Positions 25,501 to 37,000 of a stretch of 64,000 nt of DNA are shown here, piece by piece. The stretch spans positions 992,001 through 1,056,000 of the forward strand of contig CM121343.1 in assembly GCA_051530055.1 (NCBI GenBank), in the 5' to 3' direction. This stretch comes from Neoechinorhynchus agilis. Lineage: Eukaryota > Acanthocephala. The notes under the pieces were generated by a model, which saw nothing but the letters and a program-made list of their open reading frames with translations, was not told the DNA's origin and did not search any database. Position numbers and translations under genes: made by a program. How positions within the stretch are numbered: position 1 is the first letter of the stretch; each line of letters opens with the position of its first letter.

Positions 25501-26165
25501 GGCGACTTGATGTCGTGCGCCCTTTGGGATCCGTTTCAGGACGTTCCTGGGCAGAACACGCACGATATCTGGTGTCGAAATAGAGTCAGTGGTGATCTGA
25601 GAGGTCCCAGGCATAAATAGATCGGTTGATTGTGGTGGAGAACCAGACCTGCTACAGCGGAGATCCCGGGGACCATGGGCAAACAAAAACCCCAAATTGG
25701 TCAATTTAAAAGACTTGCCGACAATCGAATACACACCAGTAGAGACGCGTGAGAGCCCGGTAGCGTTGGTCTTCGCAGGTCGAGCGCGATCGATAAGTGG
25801 CGTGTTCAAGGTGTCTGCGTGAGTGATTTGAGGAACAGAATTTCGGCTTGGTGTCCCGATAGCGTTGGGCGTTTCCTCGGTCTTTTCACTTGGCTCATTT
25901 TGGGCGGGCAAGTTTCCGTCTTCATATTGTTGTCTAACATCCAAGTTCCGAGCGAAGCGAGGAGACGGCATCGGTGTCGGTGGTGGGAGAAACGACCGGC
26001 GACGCACGAGCAGGTGTATTCCTGCGACAAAATATCTTGCTTGCAGTACAACGATGCAGTACTACTAGCGTGATAGCTACAGCCGAGGAAGGAGAGAAAC
26101 TCCAATTTTGCGGACGGTGGTGATTGCACGCTTTGTGCTTTATTATTGTAAAACCTAGAAAAGTT
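22513..26165 (-). mobile_element. LINE-like RT element with inverted terminal repeats, decayed
   Basis: Read on the minus strand: an N-terminal segment (26,007-25,408), a pre-RT segment with 'SKLADGDVRGAVRLL' and 'SFASGSGHGLDALRP' (25,389-24,991), an RT segment (24,886-24,257) with 'CDFQNAFNSLN', 'GAQKGDPLGP' and 'NAWYLDDATL', and a C-terminal segment (23,992-23,378). The last contains 'RPDGISVFPW', 'LFWDATCVDTLA' and 'HYFVPFGVETYGALGSSA', the spacing of a PD-(D/E)XK-type endonuclease. Frames are interrupted and a piece between post-RT and endonuclease is missing. The ends are unusual for a LINE: 22,513-22,700 and 25,980-26,165 are inverted copies at roughly 90% identity. The clade (R2-like) is inferred from domain order only. 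Confidence 0.75.
22541..23380. repeat. 345-bp tandem repeat (about 2.4 copies) at the left end of the RT element
   Basis: 'caaaacgtgcaatcacc' recurs at 22,541, 22,886 and 23,231, an exact 345-bp period with near-identical copies. Each unit contains the inverted terminal segment plus 'ggtaaatttgattgtac' and 'ggcgaatcctgtctcattt', the latter shared with the hammerhead-like array at 9-10 kb. The third copy runs directly into the element's C-terminal region at about 23,380. The repeat gives a long open frame on the plus strand, but that is a by-product of the repeat. Confidence 0.85.
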
Positions 26166-26542
26166 AAAAAAGAACAGGTTTATACTAATTGGGATTCAGC
26201 TAAAGAATCATTGCAAAGATTGGATCCCTATAATCGTAGATAATTCATTGCAGTTTAGACGCGTCTGTGGGTTATTTGGTAAATTCAAAAACTTAGGTGA
26301 TTTACTTTGCGTTGGCATAGCTATATCGTGAGAGATCAATTAGATTTGTGGTAAACGTTAAAAATATCACATGAATTCGTATATGTCTATTAATTTTTTG
26401 CGATAATTAAATTTAAAATGAATACAGAATTCAAAATGGCTTCTGTGGACGATTGCATCAGCGATCAACATCGTTTCATACTGTTTGGGAACTATGGTCA
26501 CTTAAGGTTGATGGAAAATAATCCTTGGATGAAATATTTGTT

Positions 26543-27918
26543 TTATTTTTCTCCCATCAAGTTCATAACCATTTCGATTTCCTTACTTTTATACTTAAGA
26601 GAATCATATCGACGTCTTACTTCACCATTTTTGAACGTTAGTCTAGAAAGTCCTTCAAGCACGTTGGATACAAAATGATGAGATCTTTTGACAAACTCCA
26701 TATCTCCCGCCAAGGCAGCACTGATGGTGAGCAATCGAATCCGCGAACAAGTTGACATTAGTGCCATAAAATACGTGTCGAGATCAATGCTGATTTCTGA
26801 AATATCTCGATCACCTAAGGATATCATTGAAATTTCTCGACAATAATGAATTTGTAATCGCACCAAAAAGTAATTTTTGAACACCATTATAGCTATATAG
26901 CTTATCATATTTAAGAAAGCAGAAACTCAGGATTACTTCGCTAACTGAACGTAGTTGACCAGCGAATATGTTGTAGTGCCTAGAAGATTTGAAACGGTAA
27001 TAAGATTCAGTCGAAATGGGCACATAGCATTGAAAGCATATTTTATTGAAATACTTCGCGAGGAAGTCAAATAGCGATCTCGCGTACCCGGGCCCCACCA
27101 TAGAACTAAATTCCATTTTGACGATTAACGACGCCTCCTAACGAAATATCTCGATTTTAACAAAATATGTTTTATCCCGCCCGAAAGATTTCCTCTTAAT
27201 GATTACTTGAAGTACACAATTAATTGAAATATTTCGCGAGGAAGTCGAATAGCGATCTCGCGTACTCTAGCCACGCAAAACAACTAAAATCTTTTTAGAC
27301 GATTAACGACGCCTCCTAACGAAGTATCTCGATCTAATAAAATATGTTTTATCCCGCCCGAAAGATTTCCTCTTAATGATTACTTGAAGTTCACATTTTA
27401 TTGAAATATTTCGCGAGGAAGTCGAATAGCAATCTCGCGAACTCGAGCCACACAAAACAACTAAAATCTTTTTAGACGATTAACGAAGCCTCCTCGCGAA
27501 ATATCTCAGTAAAATATATTTTATCAGGGGTCACTCTAAGGATTTTCTCTTAATGATTACTTGAAAAATTGTTCATTTGGTGCTACGTCGATAATAGAGG
27601 ATAAGTATTGTTTAAGATCGCCTATACCGCTTTCCATCAACGATGTGTACTCTGGAAAAGAAAGATTGTTATTTGAAGAAGGGAAGCTTTTTGAATCTAC
27701 CTTCTATCCGTGAATGATCCGCTTGGCATAATACGAGCTCAATTGTTAACTTGTCGTTTTGCTTTCTCAACTCGTAAGTAGCTTGCTTGATCTTCTTTAC
27801 AGAAAAATTACGACAAAAACAGTGGACAGAAAATCTATACTTTTTGATCTTTATTCTCTTGTTCGATAGTATCCAGAGTATTGTGGTACAAGCTTCTTAT
27901 TGTTTCAAATACTTCCAT
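26543..27918 (-). CDS. TSN: Translin (single-strand nucleic-acid binding, C3PO subunit)
   Basis: Translin binds single-stranded DNA/RNA and forms the C3PO endoribonuclease with TRAX. Five exons: 27918-27841, 27794-27701, 27651-27561, 26979-26864 and 26814-26543. Introns are 46, 49, 581 and 49 bp, all GT...AG. The frame gives 216 residues (human about 228). It starts 'MEVFETIRSLYHNTLDTIEQ' and passes through 'APNEQFFKHYNIFAGQLRS' (family: PAEQYYRFHEHWRFVLQRL), 'FGDRDISEISIDLDTYFMAL' and 'NGEVRRRYDSLKYKSKEIEM', the signature RRxxDxLKY region. The stop codon overlaps an AATAAA. Intron 3 is filled by a 180-bp satellite that begins at its 5' splice site. No intact TRAX partner gene is seen in the window. 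Confidence 0.93.
27035..27560 (-). repeat. 180-bp satellite, 3 units, inside translin intron 3
   Basis: Units recur at about 27,051, 27,231 and 27,408 (period 180 and 177 bp). They share 'tcgcgaggaagtcgaatagc' and 'tcttaatgattacttgaa'. Orientation is inverse to the larger array at 31.9-33.7 kb. On the minus strand each unit contains TTCAA|GTAATCATTAAGAG, and the first unit starts exactly at the translin donor site. Confidence 0.85.
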
Positions 27919-28359
27919 CTGAAGCTAAATTGCGCTTTTTAAATCTCTTGAATATTAGGCAGATGGACCTCAAACCCAAAATTTTCGCGCTGCTCTGTAT
28001 GAATGTCGTCTTAGCGGCAAAAGTCAATTCACCTTTTTATGCGGGAATCTAGTTTCCTCATGGAGTTTGCTGTCTTGGAATCACGCTGTTTCCTTTTAAT
28101 TGGAGAACGTAAAGGCGTTCAACGAGGTCGAAGAAAGTAGTGCAGTAGGGTTTTTAAAAGTAAATATCTAACTGCTTGTTTTTTTCTTCGCGTTCTCTAG
28201 TTTGGCTCCAAAAGATACAATTACTAATGAAAAATTATGCGCATTTTTCGTATTGAAGGATTCAAGATTGGAAATTTTCGTAGGGCTACGAACAATTTCG
28301 CAAGCAACTATAAGAACATTTCTTTACGCCGGTTGACTATTTCATAATGGGTTTTGGTG

Positions 28360-28630
28360 AGATGGTATTTGATATTTCGGCACAATATTGTGCCTTTATC
28401 AAGGTTGATGGATTATCGACTGATTTCTCAACCATGTGTTATTTTAGTGATCATTCTTATTTAAGCAAATTAAGCGATTGAAAACAAATGCTTATTTTTG
28501 ATACCGATATTTCGGAGTTTTACACCTTCAGGATCCTAAAAGAACGCACGATTGCTATTAAGTTTTTCGTATTCACATTTGAAAAAACTTACTAGCAATC
28601 GCGTGTTTTTTCAGGACCCTGAAGAAGGTT
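28360..28630. repeat. Two hairpins of the ribozyme-like family
   Basis: At 28,369-28,396 a perfect stem 'ggcacaatattgtgcc' is flanked by GAAATATC and TTGATAA (minus strand), a decayed core. At 28,495-28,630 a larger palindrome has arms from 'cttcaggatcctaaaagaac' to 'gaccctgaag', with the inner 'acttactagcaatc' motif typical of this family. The minus-strand left arm reads CTGAAGG-TGTAAAACTCC-GAAATATC, close to but not matching the active core. Confidence 0.5.
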
Positions 28631-28689
28631 TGCTTAAGGATAATCTTTATCAAGGTTGTAAATTAATCTTGTGCCAAAAGAGCTGGTGC

Positions 28690-28812
28690 CATCCTGCGCC
28701 AAAACATTGGTCTCGCGATCCAAAGAGGAAACTCAACGAGTGTGGTCGCGACCACTGAGGGGAGAGCGATGTCTTTTCTTCGTGGACGGTGGCGATTGTT
28801 GAAACGTTTTGT
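28690..28812 (+). mobile_element. RT-element end fragment
   Basis: 'gtggtcgcgaccactgaggg' through 'gtggacggtggcgattgttg' is the inverse of 59,872-59,945, where it sits beside the C-terminal domain of an RT element. It is a terminal scrap only. Confidence 0.6.
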
Positions 28813-29745
28813 GTTTGTCAATTGCAGAATTTAATAAACGGGTTGCCCGTATAAAAAATATCAAATTCAATTAATAAAGTACTTCAATTTTTTCGCCATG
28901 TAGAAACGCGTCCTTATTTTAAGTGAGCATTTAAAATAAAGAAACGTTTAAAATGGTCAGGCGAATATCTTTAGTTAGCTAAAAGGTAAACTTTAAAGCA
29001 ATCAGAAACGACCTTCAAGCATTGTATTTCTCTTTTTCCACGTGGATTTAATCATGATTAACAATTGAGGGAAAGATATCATCCTAGAAATTCTTCTGTA
29101 CGGAAACGGTATTACCAATATTTAATTTGCAGACTTTGGTTTATTCTTTTAAATTTTTTGGGCGGGCAATCCGTTTATTAAATTTTGCAAATGGAAACAC
29201 AAAATCTTACGCGAGATCGCAATTAAAACAAAAAATTTTTTTTGACTGTTACAATTTATTTAACCAAAAGCAAGCATACATAATTTATAGTCTCTTCGAC
29301 GCTCCTATTCATCGGCGCTGGCCAAAATGCTAGCCGCATTGCCCCGCTGCACCGCAATGCTTATTTTTTGCGCCATTTTAAAAATTTACTTAATTCTCGT
29401 AAAGAAGGGACACAGCGATGACTTAATTTCTCCGCGAATTTTCGATATAACAATTAACCGTCAAAATCTCGCATTTTCCACTATTTAAATAGTTTCCTAA
29501 ATTCGACAGTGTTTTTAATTGGTAACTTATTTTAGCAAAAACAAAATCTTACGCGATATCGCAATTAAAACAAAAATTGAAAATATTTGAAAAATTTACT
29601 TAATTCTCGTAAAGAAGGGACACAGCGATGACTTAATTTCTCTGCGAATTTTCGATTCTGATAATAACAATTATTTTCGGTCACAAATCGGAAGCGTACT
29701 ATTTCGGTGGCAAAAAGACACTTTTATTTTGCACTGGTTTTGCTC
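28813..29745. other. Intergenic with an internal direct duplication
   Basis: 'cttaattctcgtaaagaagg' and the following 45 bases occur at 29,391 and again at 29,600. 'aaaatcttacgcg' with its flank occurs at 29,200 and 29,543. This is a partial duplication of one AT-rich segment; no gene seen. Confidence 0.55.
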
Positions 29746-31651
29746 TCAATACATCCGGACTCGTTTATTTTTTTGGCGTCCATTACCACTCCAGCGTTTC
29801 TTGTTTCTGAAATCACCGGACCGTTTCAACGTTGGTCGACGTCCGTGTCCGTTAGTTCTTGGCTCATTCATTGATTCGCCGAACAATTCATCAGGAGTTA
29901 CAAGTTCTTTGGGGAGCTCACATGCAATACTTAGCTTCAAGCTCCTGCTATCGTGCCAAGAACTTGTTATATGTGGCACCAGTCGATTACTCACCTCGAA
30001 GAATGCATTAAGTTTGTCGTCAGTGAATAAGATTTTCCCAATGTCTTTTCTAGGGTCGAAGTCCACGGTTTCTCCAAATGCCCGACGTAAAAAGAATATA
30101 ATGACTGAGCATGACTGAAAGGCGAGCGTAGTGTTCAAATGGTAACTTGTGAACCCCGATCGACCCGATAATAGCGACGCGTTGGTGTCGACATTCTCGG
30201 ATGACGATATGACCGCAAGTGCGGATGCGAGTGCTTCACGCGGACTCATTTTTGCAAGAATTTCGTCTGCAGATTCCATGAAACTTTCTTGGACGTCCGC
30301 GGTTATTGATGCTAGACTCTGGAAAGCGTCCCGGACGCGTGCCTTCATTAGATCAGAACTTGTGGGCGCTGGTACACGTTTGAAACGAATATTCGTATGC
30401 ACTTCGAGATTCTGAAGTTCATTTCGCTGCCTTGACTTATAGAGACAAATGCATCTACCCTTCCTACCGGCCCTTCCGGTTCGTCCACTGCGATGTACAT
30501 ATTGATCTGAATCAATAGGAGGAGCCGTGACGACGACTAAGTCCACATTGGGGATATCGAGACCACGGGCAGCAACATCGGTCGTTACCAAGACCCGATA
30601 CTTTCCTTCCCTGAAACATTGCATTACCATTTCTCGTTTGTCCTGTGGAATGTCACCGTGTATTTCGTTGATTATCGTTTGTTTTATTTAAAGAAGACAA
30701 CATCAGACGATAATCATTGAAGTTTAAAACATGACAGTCGAGATGAACGAGATTACTTGTGCTGAGCGCATCGGCTTCTTTTTTAGTATCGCAAAAAACT
30801 ATTGCTTGTCGGTGCAGGCCACAGTAACATCTTAGAATATTGGCGATCGTCTCTTCCCGTTCGGAGAATTCACATTTGATAGCGTAGTGATCGACACACG
30901 TTGAGGTTTGCAGTGAATCGTCTCCAACGAGATCAATGATTTTCGCTTTCGCCCCTTCACAATACTTGACGGCTGCGTCGTGAACCCACTTGGGTACAGT
31001 TGCGGAGAAAATGAGTGTTTGTGGCCTAATCAGAGACTCTTTGTCCGTGGAAAAGTAAGGAGCGTAATTCAAAATGGTTTCCACGTCGTCCTTGAATCCC
31101 ATATCCAACATCCGATCACATTCATCCAAAACCACACATTTCAAATAATCGAATGTGAACACTTTCTTCTCAAGATGATCTTTTATACGTCCGGGAGTAC
31201 CCACGATCATCGTTGGCTTTGATTTCCGGATTTGTTGAGCCTGCATGTAAACGTTAGAAGCGCCGCCATACAAGCACATCGCCCTCAGTTCCGGATAAAG
31301 CCATCGGACTGTGTCGAATGTCTGCTTAGCCAACTCCCGAGTCGGTGCCATCACTAAACAAAGTGGCCAGTTCGGAGATCTCGTGCTCGATCTCAACGTC
31401 TCGACGATGGGAAGCAAAAATCCAAGAGTCTTTCCAGTCCCAGTTCGCGACCTCACTATTACATTATAACCGCGAACAATTAACTTAAACGTAGACACTT
31501 GGACCGGAAACAAATACTCGATCCCACGATCCCTTAGGTTCTTCTTTGTCTCTTCACTTAGTGAGAAGTTCTCAAACGCACCCGAAGTACGAGCAATCTC
31601 ATCACCTTCCGCTTCTATCATCCTTCCCAAAAACCAAAAAGTTCTTCTCAT
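29746..31651 (-). CDS. DDX21: DEAD-box RNA helicase, DDX21/DDX50 (Gu) type, with unusual 64-bp interruption
   Basis: ATP-dependent nucleolar RNA helicase acting in rRNA processing. Coding segments are 31651-30725 and 30660-29746 (613 residues when joined). Motifs in order: Q-motif region 'GIEYLFPVQ', motif I 'SRTGTGKT' (residues 68-75), 'PTRELA', 'TPGR', motif II 'LDECDRMLDMGF' (DECD at 176-179 instead of DEAD), SAT (216-218), 'IVFCDTKKEA', 'HGDIPQDKRE', 'TTDVAARGLDIP', and motif VI 'HRSGRTGRAGR'. After the core, 'LMKARVRDAFQSL' and the following 'ACELPKEL' segment fit the GUCT domain. The tail ends in R/K/G-rich sequence. The long N-terminal extension of vertebrate DDX21 is missing. Between 'CHVL' and 'HGDIPQ' lies a 64-bp segment with no AG acceptor (see separate entry). 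The ATG at 31651 is the first in frame. Confidence 0.92.
30661..30724 (-). other. 64-bp hairpin segment inside the helicase: probable non-canonical intron
   Basis: Removing exactly these 64 bases joins GTTTTA to CACGGTGAC and restores the invariant spacing from the 'FCDTKKEA' motif to 'HGDIPQ' (12 residues between LS and H, as I recall it in human DDX21). On the coding strand the segment contains no AG dinucleotide, so no GT...AG intron can end before the conserved HGDIPQ. Its ends form a hairpin: TGATTATCGT near the 5' side pairs with ACGATAATCA near the 3' side. All other introns resolved here are GT...AG. Alternatives are a disabling insertion or an assembly error. Confidence 0.7.
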
Positions 31652-31859
31652 ATCAACTCCTTACATTGTTCTTCCGCGTGAACATCTTAAATACGTCATT
31701 CATAACGATGTGTACCCCATGGACCATTTAATGAATCATCGACAAAATCCTACGAGTTAATGAATGTAAATTTTTTGGTGGAAATCAACTCATCAGTCAT
31801 TGTAAATTAAAATCAAATACGTTGTAACCGGGTTGATGTCCACCAAAAGTTTATAAATT

Positions 31860-33740
31860 TAATCAATTCCCTCAATAGTCCGAAAAGGGGGCGTCGTTAG
31901 TCGTCAAAATGGAATTTAGCTCTATTGTGTGGCTCAGATACGCGAGATCGCTATTCGACTTCCTCGCGAAATATTTCAATAAAATGTGAACTTCAACTAG
32001 TCATTAAGAGAAAATCTTTCGGGCCGGATAAACATATTTTATTAGATCGAGATATTCCGTTAGGAGGCGTCGTTAATCGTCTAAAAAGATTTTAGTTGTT
32101 TTGTACTGCGTTGTTCGGGTACGCGAGATCGCTATTCGACTTCCTCGCGAAGTATTTCAATTAAATATATACTTCAACTAGTCATTGAGAGAAAATCTTT
32201 CGGGCCGGATAAACATATTTTATTAAATCGAGATATTCCGTTAGGAGGCGTCGTTAATGGTCTTAAAAGATTTTAGTTGTTTTGTATTGCGTTGCTCGGG
32301 TACGCGAGATCGCTATTCGACTTCCTCGCGAAATATTTCAATAAAATGTGAACTTCAACTAGTCATTAAGAGAAAATCTTTCGGGCCGGATAAACATATT
32401 TTATTAAATCGAGATATTCCGTTAGGAGGCGTCGTTAATGGTCTAAAAAGATTTTAGTTGTTTTGTATTGCGTTGCTCGGGTACGCGAGATCGCTATTCG
32501 ACTTCCCTGCGAAATATTTCAATAAAATGTGAACTTCAACTAGTCATTAAGAGAAAATCTTTCGGGCCGGATAAACATATTTTGTTAAATCGAGATATTT
32601 CGTTAGGAGGCTTCGTTAATCGTCTAAAAAGATTTTAGTTGTTTTGCGTGGCTAGAGTACGCGAGATCGCTATTCGACTTCCCTGCGAAATATTTCAATA
32701 AAATGTGAACTTCAACTAGTCATTAAGAGAAAATCTTTCGGGCCGGATAAACATATTTTATTAAATCGAGATATTCCGCTAGGACGCGTCGTTAATGGTC
32801 TAAAAAGATTTTAGTTGTTTTGTTTTGTGTGGCTTGTGTACGGGAGATCGCTATTTGACTTCCTCGCGAAGTATTTCAATAAAATGCGTACTTCAAGCAA
32901 TAAATAAGAGAAAATCCTTCGGGCCGGATAAAACATATTTTACTAGATCGGGATATTCCGTTAGGAGGCGTCGTTAATGGTCGAAAAAGATTTTAGTTGT
33001 TTTGTATTGCTTGGCTCGGGTACGCGAGTTCGCCATTCGACTTCCTCGCGAAATATTTCAATTAAATATAGACTTCAACTAGTCATTGAGAGAAAATCTT
33101 TCGGGCCGGATAAACATATTTTATTAAATCGAGATATTTCGTTAAGAGGCGTCGTTAATGGTCGAAAAAGATTTTAGTTGTTTTGTATTGCGTTGTTCGG
33201 GTACGCGAGATCGCTATTCGACTTCCTTGTGAAATATTTTAATAAAATGTGAACTTCAACTAGCAATTAAGAGAAAATCTTTCGGCCCGGATAAACATAT
33301 TTTATTAAATCGAGATATTTCGTAAAGCGTCGTTAATGGTCGAAAAATACTAGTTATTTTGTATTGCTTGGCTCAGAGACGCGAGATCGCTTTTCGACTT
33401 CCTCGCGAAATATTTCAATTAAATGTGGACTTCAACTAGTCATTTAGAGAAAATCTTTCGGGCGGGATAAAACATATTTTATTAAATGGAGATATTTCGT
33501 TAGGAGGCGCCGTTAATGCTGATAAAAGATTTTAGTTGTATTGTATTGCGTTGCTCGTGTACGGGAGATCGCTATTCAACTTCCTCGCGAAATATTTCAA
33601 GAAAATATGTACTTCAAGTAATCATCAACAGAAAATCCTTCGGGCCGAATAAAAATACTTTATTGAATCTAAATATTTCGCGAGACGGCGTCGTCAACCG
33701 TCTAAAAAGATTTTAGTTCTATTGTGAGGCTCGGGTACTC
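31860..33740 (+). repeat. 180-bp satellite array, about 10 units
   Basis: 'cgcgagatcgctattcgac' or close variants start at 31,941, 32,122, 32,303, 32,484, 32,660, 32,841, 33,023, 33,204, 33,380 and 33,562. Spacing is 176-182 bp. Shared blocks are 'tcctcgcgaaatatttcaat', 'aatctttcgggccggataaa' and 'ttaggaggcgtcgttaat'. It is the same family as the translin-intron units, in opposite orientation. It lies between the helicase 5' end and the CBP 3' end. Each unit has a GCGAG...CTCGC stem directly before GAAATATTT, like the ribozyme-like family, but no CTGANGA box. Confidence 0.92.
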
Positions 33741-33779
33741 GCTACTGCTCGTATCGTTGTATTTGCCCATTTATAATAT

Positions 33780-34039
33780 GGACGTCATGAACCACGACGA
33801 GTGTTGGCACTTTTTAGTAAGAACGCCGAGAAACGCTTTATTTGGACTTTCAGTCTTGGTATGTTCAATATTTTTCGAAAATTCGGAAGTTCATGGCATG
33901 CGTTATTAAACACGTATTTCTGAACTATGCGATCATTGAGAAGGATATTTGTCGACAAGAAGCATTGACCGCTCATCGTTTTTTTATAGCCACCACAAAT
34001 TATGTTGAGGCTTTCGATGTCGAAATTCCGTCACAATAA
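33780..34039 (+). CDS. Possible small gene or terminal exons, unrecognised
   Basis: ATG at 33,780 opens 'MDVMNHDECWHFLVRTPRNA' and runs to a possible donor (TTG|gtatgt) near 33,859. After a possible acceptor near 33,941 the phase-0 frame continues 'KDICRQEALTAHRFFIATTN' to a stop at 34,039, giving about 59 residues. No family recognised. It begins where the 180-bp satellite ends, so the satellite could be intronic to it. It may be chance. Confidence 0.2.
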
Positions 34040-34064
34040 ATGGGACCTTATTATTTAACTAAAG

Positions 34065-37000
34065 TTAAAAACCGTGCGGCTTGCAGTGGGGGTTTAGTGG
34101 CTGTTCCTGCGTCCTAACAACAGTGGATTGAGTTGGGCATTCTGATGTGGAGTTTAAATTCTTGTTATTCAACACGGATTTCCCGGTTGTGTTCATGTTG
34201 TCCGCTGTTTGGTTGACAGGAAATCTTTGGCAAGTATGTGCCATTCCAAATCGTGGGTCTTCGCCTGTGATGTTCGGTACCGGATTATGGTCGTCGTCGT
34301 ACATAGCAGGCCTGTGGACAGTGTTACACTGAGGCGGAAACGGTGCTCCATACGGCAAATGCTGTTGTAGCCATATAGCCTGCTGGCATCGATTGTTGGA
34401 TCCTACCTCGACAAAATATTGATGTTGTTGCCGCATAGCCAAATGATTTTGCTGAACGCGTTGCCAATCCTTTCCTCCTTTTTTAAACCCAACAACCGTT
34501 TGACGCATTTGTTGCTGTGGGTGTATCTGAGACGGGGTTTGAGGGGATTGCTGTTCTGAGTCGTCATCGTCCCTTTCGGCTTCACGATCAGGCGACATTA
34601 ATGATCCGCACGTTATTGTCCCAGGAGTAGTAGCCGTCCTATTCATCATCATGAGCATCCTTCTCTTGTCCATTTGATCACTCTTGTTACGGTGTTGTTG
34701 AATGATGGACTTTACGAGTGGGCAGAACGGGAATTGGCAATCGACATCGCGGCAGACTCGAGCGTGGATGCTCGCTAAAGCGTACAGTTTATGGCACAGG
34801 GCGCATTCACCACGTGGAACGTTTGGATAATTGTTGAGACGGCATACTTGTACGTGCTCTAGGCTGGACTTCATTGATCTACAAGCGCCAACCCGGCAGT
34901 TGGCATTGCGACAGTCCATAGCATGCACCATTGAATCTACGTATCCTTGTGCTAGTCTCTTCTTTAGTTCGTTGTTATCCTTGGTAGCCCGTTCAACCGC
35001 CGGCTCAGCACTCAAATCTACTTGCTCGCCCTTGATTATTCCGTCCTCATCCTGCTCGACGCCTACTTTTGTCAATCGTGTGGCTATGTTCTCCATCTTC
35101 ATCTCGTGCTCATGCCCGTTCGTTCTGTAACAACTCGGACATAGATCGTAATCATCGCATACAGTGCAATGATATCGATTGCCAAGTGCGCGAGAGCACA
35201 GATCGCAAGTGTAACAAAAATCGTCGTTGTCACAAAGACCGTGAGTGTGGAGCTCAAAAAGAAATGCCATGGTAGTGTATTTGCTTCGACGCAAACTACT
35301 ATATTCAAAATTACGTTCGCGGCAGAAATTCAGGAAACAGTCTCGACCGTTCATCATATCGCAGTGCACCAGTGGATCTGGATCCAGGACGCCTTTCCTA
35401 TTATCCGGCGGCTCATTTAGTTTGATGATAAAAAACACGTCCTTATGCTTCTCCATCAACATCACCACCTTTTCAGTGAGCTCATCCTTACACTCAAAAT
35501 ATTTGTGGCATTTTTTAGCAATTTGCTTTTGCTTTCCTGATTTATAGGCTACTCCCTTTCTTCGTTTCCCGCTTTGTACCAGTTTTGCGCTCTGTAATGA
35601 CTGCACCGCATCTTCCTCTTCGCCGCACTTCGCTGGTCGCTGCACCCCTCCTCGGCTTAGTATTGCCCTCAGTTCGTCCTCAATCGCCGTTGCAAAGAAA
35701 TCACCATCAAAATACGGAAGTTCTGTGACCTTGGTTCCACCTCTTGCAACCATATCAGAAATAATATCTCTCACTTCCAGAACGACATTCTCAATTTTTG
35801 CCTTCTCCAACATTACTCGGTACCAGTTAGCCAAGCGTTTTTGTTCGGGCACCTTTTGGTCTTTTGGGTGATAGTAGAAAATGTAATCATCACCTCTAGA
35901 TGGTGGGCACGCCCAAATGTGAGCAAACTCAAATCCAAGGGACTTTGCGTAAGCAAGATATGAAATAATTACTCGATGATAAATATCGGTTTTAATATTG
36001 TACGGCTGGAAATAGTAGACGGAATCGAGGTAGCTGATGTAAACCCGATTTGTATTAGGTTGTGGGCAATCGCTTCCATACTCATGAACGTGCATTGCAA
36101 AGAATGCAACGTCGAATCCATCGATTTCTTCAAACACAAAAACTGCTTTGGCTCTATAGGGATATCCGCTTGGCGGAACTTCTTCGGGATAATACATCTT
36201 CATGCGTTCCTTTACCTCGAACACTTTGTCGTAGCTTGAAAGAACACGAACATGTACTCGTCCGATTAATTCATTTAAAGATTTTTCAGCCAGAAGACTG
36301 TTTATGTCGCTTTCAAGCCGCTTGCTTAACAGGTTTTGCGGAAGTCGAGCCGCCGTGAACCTATTCGTTCTAGCGTTCATGTCCAGTAGCCGTCGACAAT
36401 GCGAGCACACGAACGGAGCTCCCTTATCCATCGCCTCGTAGTACAGCTCGCATATTTGGTGATATTTTCGACGACAAGAACTGCAGACTGCGGTCGGTTC
36501 CTCCTCGCGGACATTGTTCCTCAGCTGTACAAATTCACTCTTGGTTAAAATAACCCGTGCTTCATTAGTATCGTCTCCTATTTCCACCGTATCTCCTTTT
36601 ATCGACTCGAAACACTTTGTGCAGATTGTATATCGACTCCCCTTTAAATTCGGTCGTGGGGTTTCGTTAGTGTAACAGTAGTAGGCCTGAAATCGCTTGA
36701 TCTGCGGACATAGGCGACCTCCGTAACAGTAGAGAGTCTGTGGAGCAAAATCAGGCTTGCAACCACAGCATAATCCAATATCCAGGGCAACTTCTGGAAT
36801 GATTAATTCATAAAATTCCTTGAGTCGAGCGCACATCTTATGAACTTTCGTTTGCTTCTTATTATATGTAAAAGCATTCGTAAACATAAGATATATATCA
36901 TCCACAAATCGCGACGGATGAGCTCCATAGGCACCTTGTTCAAGCTTAGACCTGATAGTCGACAGATCCATGGGATGTTTAATGATGCTGAAGTAGTCCG

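Noticed and set aside
30653-30760. Ordinary GT...AG intron in the helicase ending at ccacag
   Set aside because: It would remove the codons for HGDIPQ, which match the family motif exactly, so that sequence must be coding.
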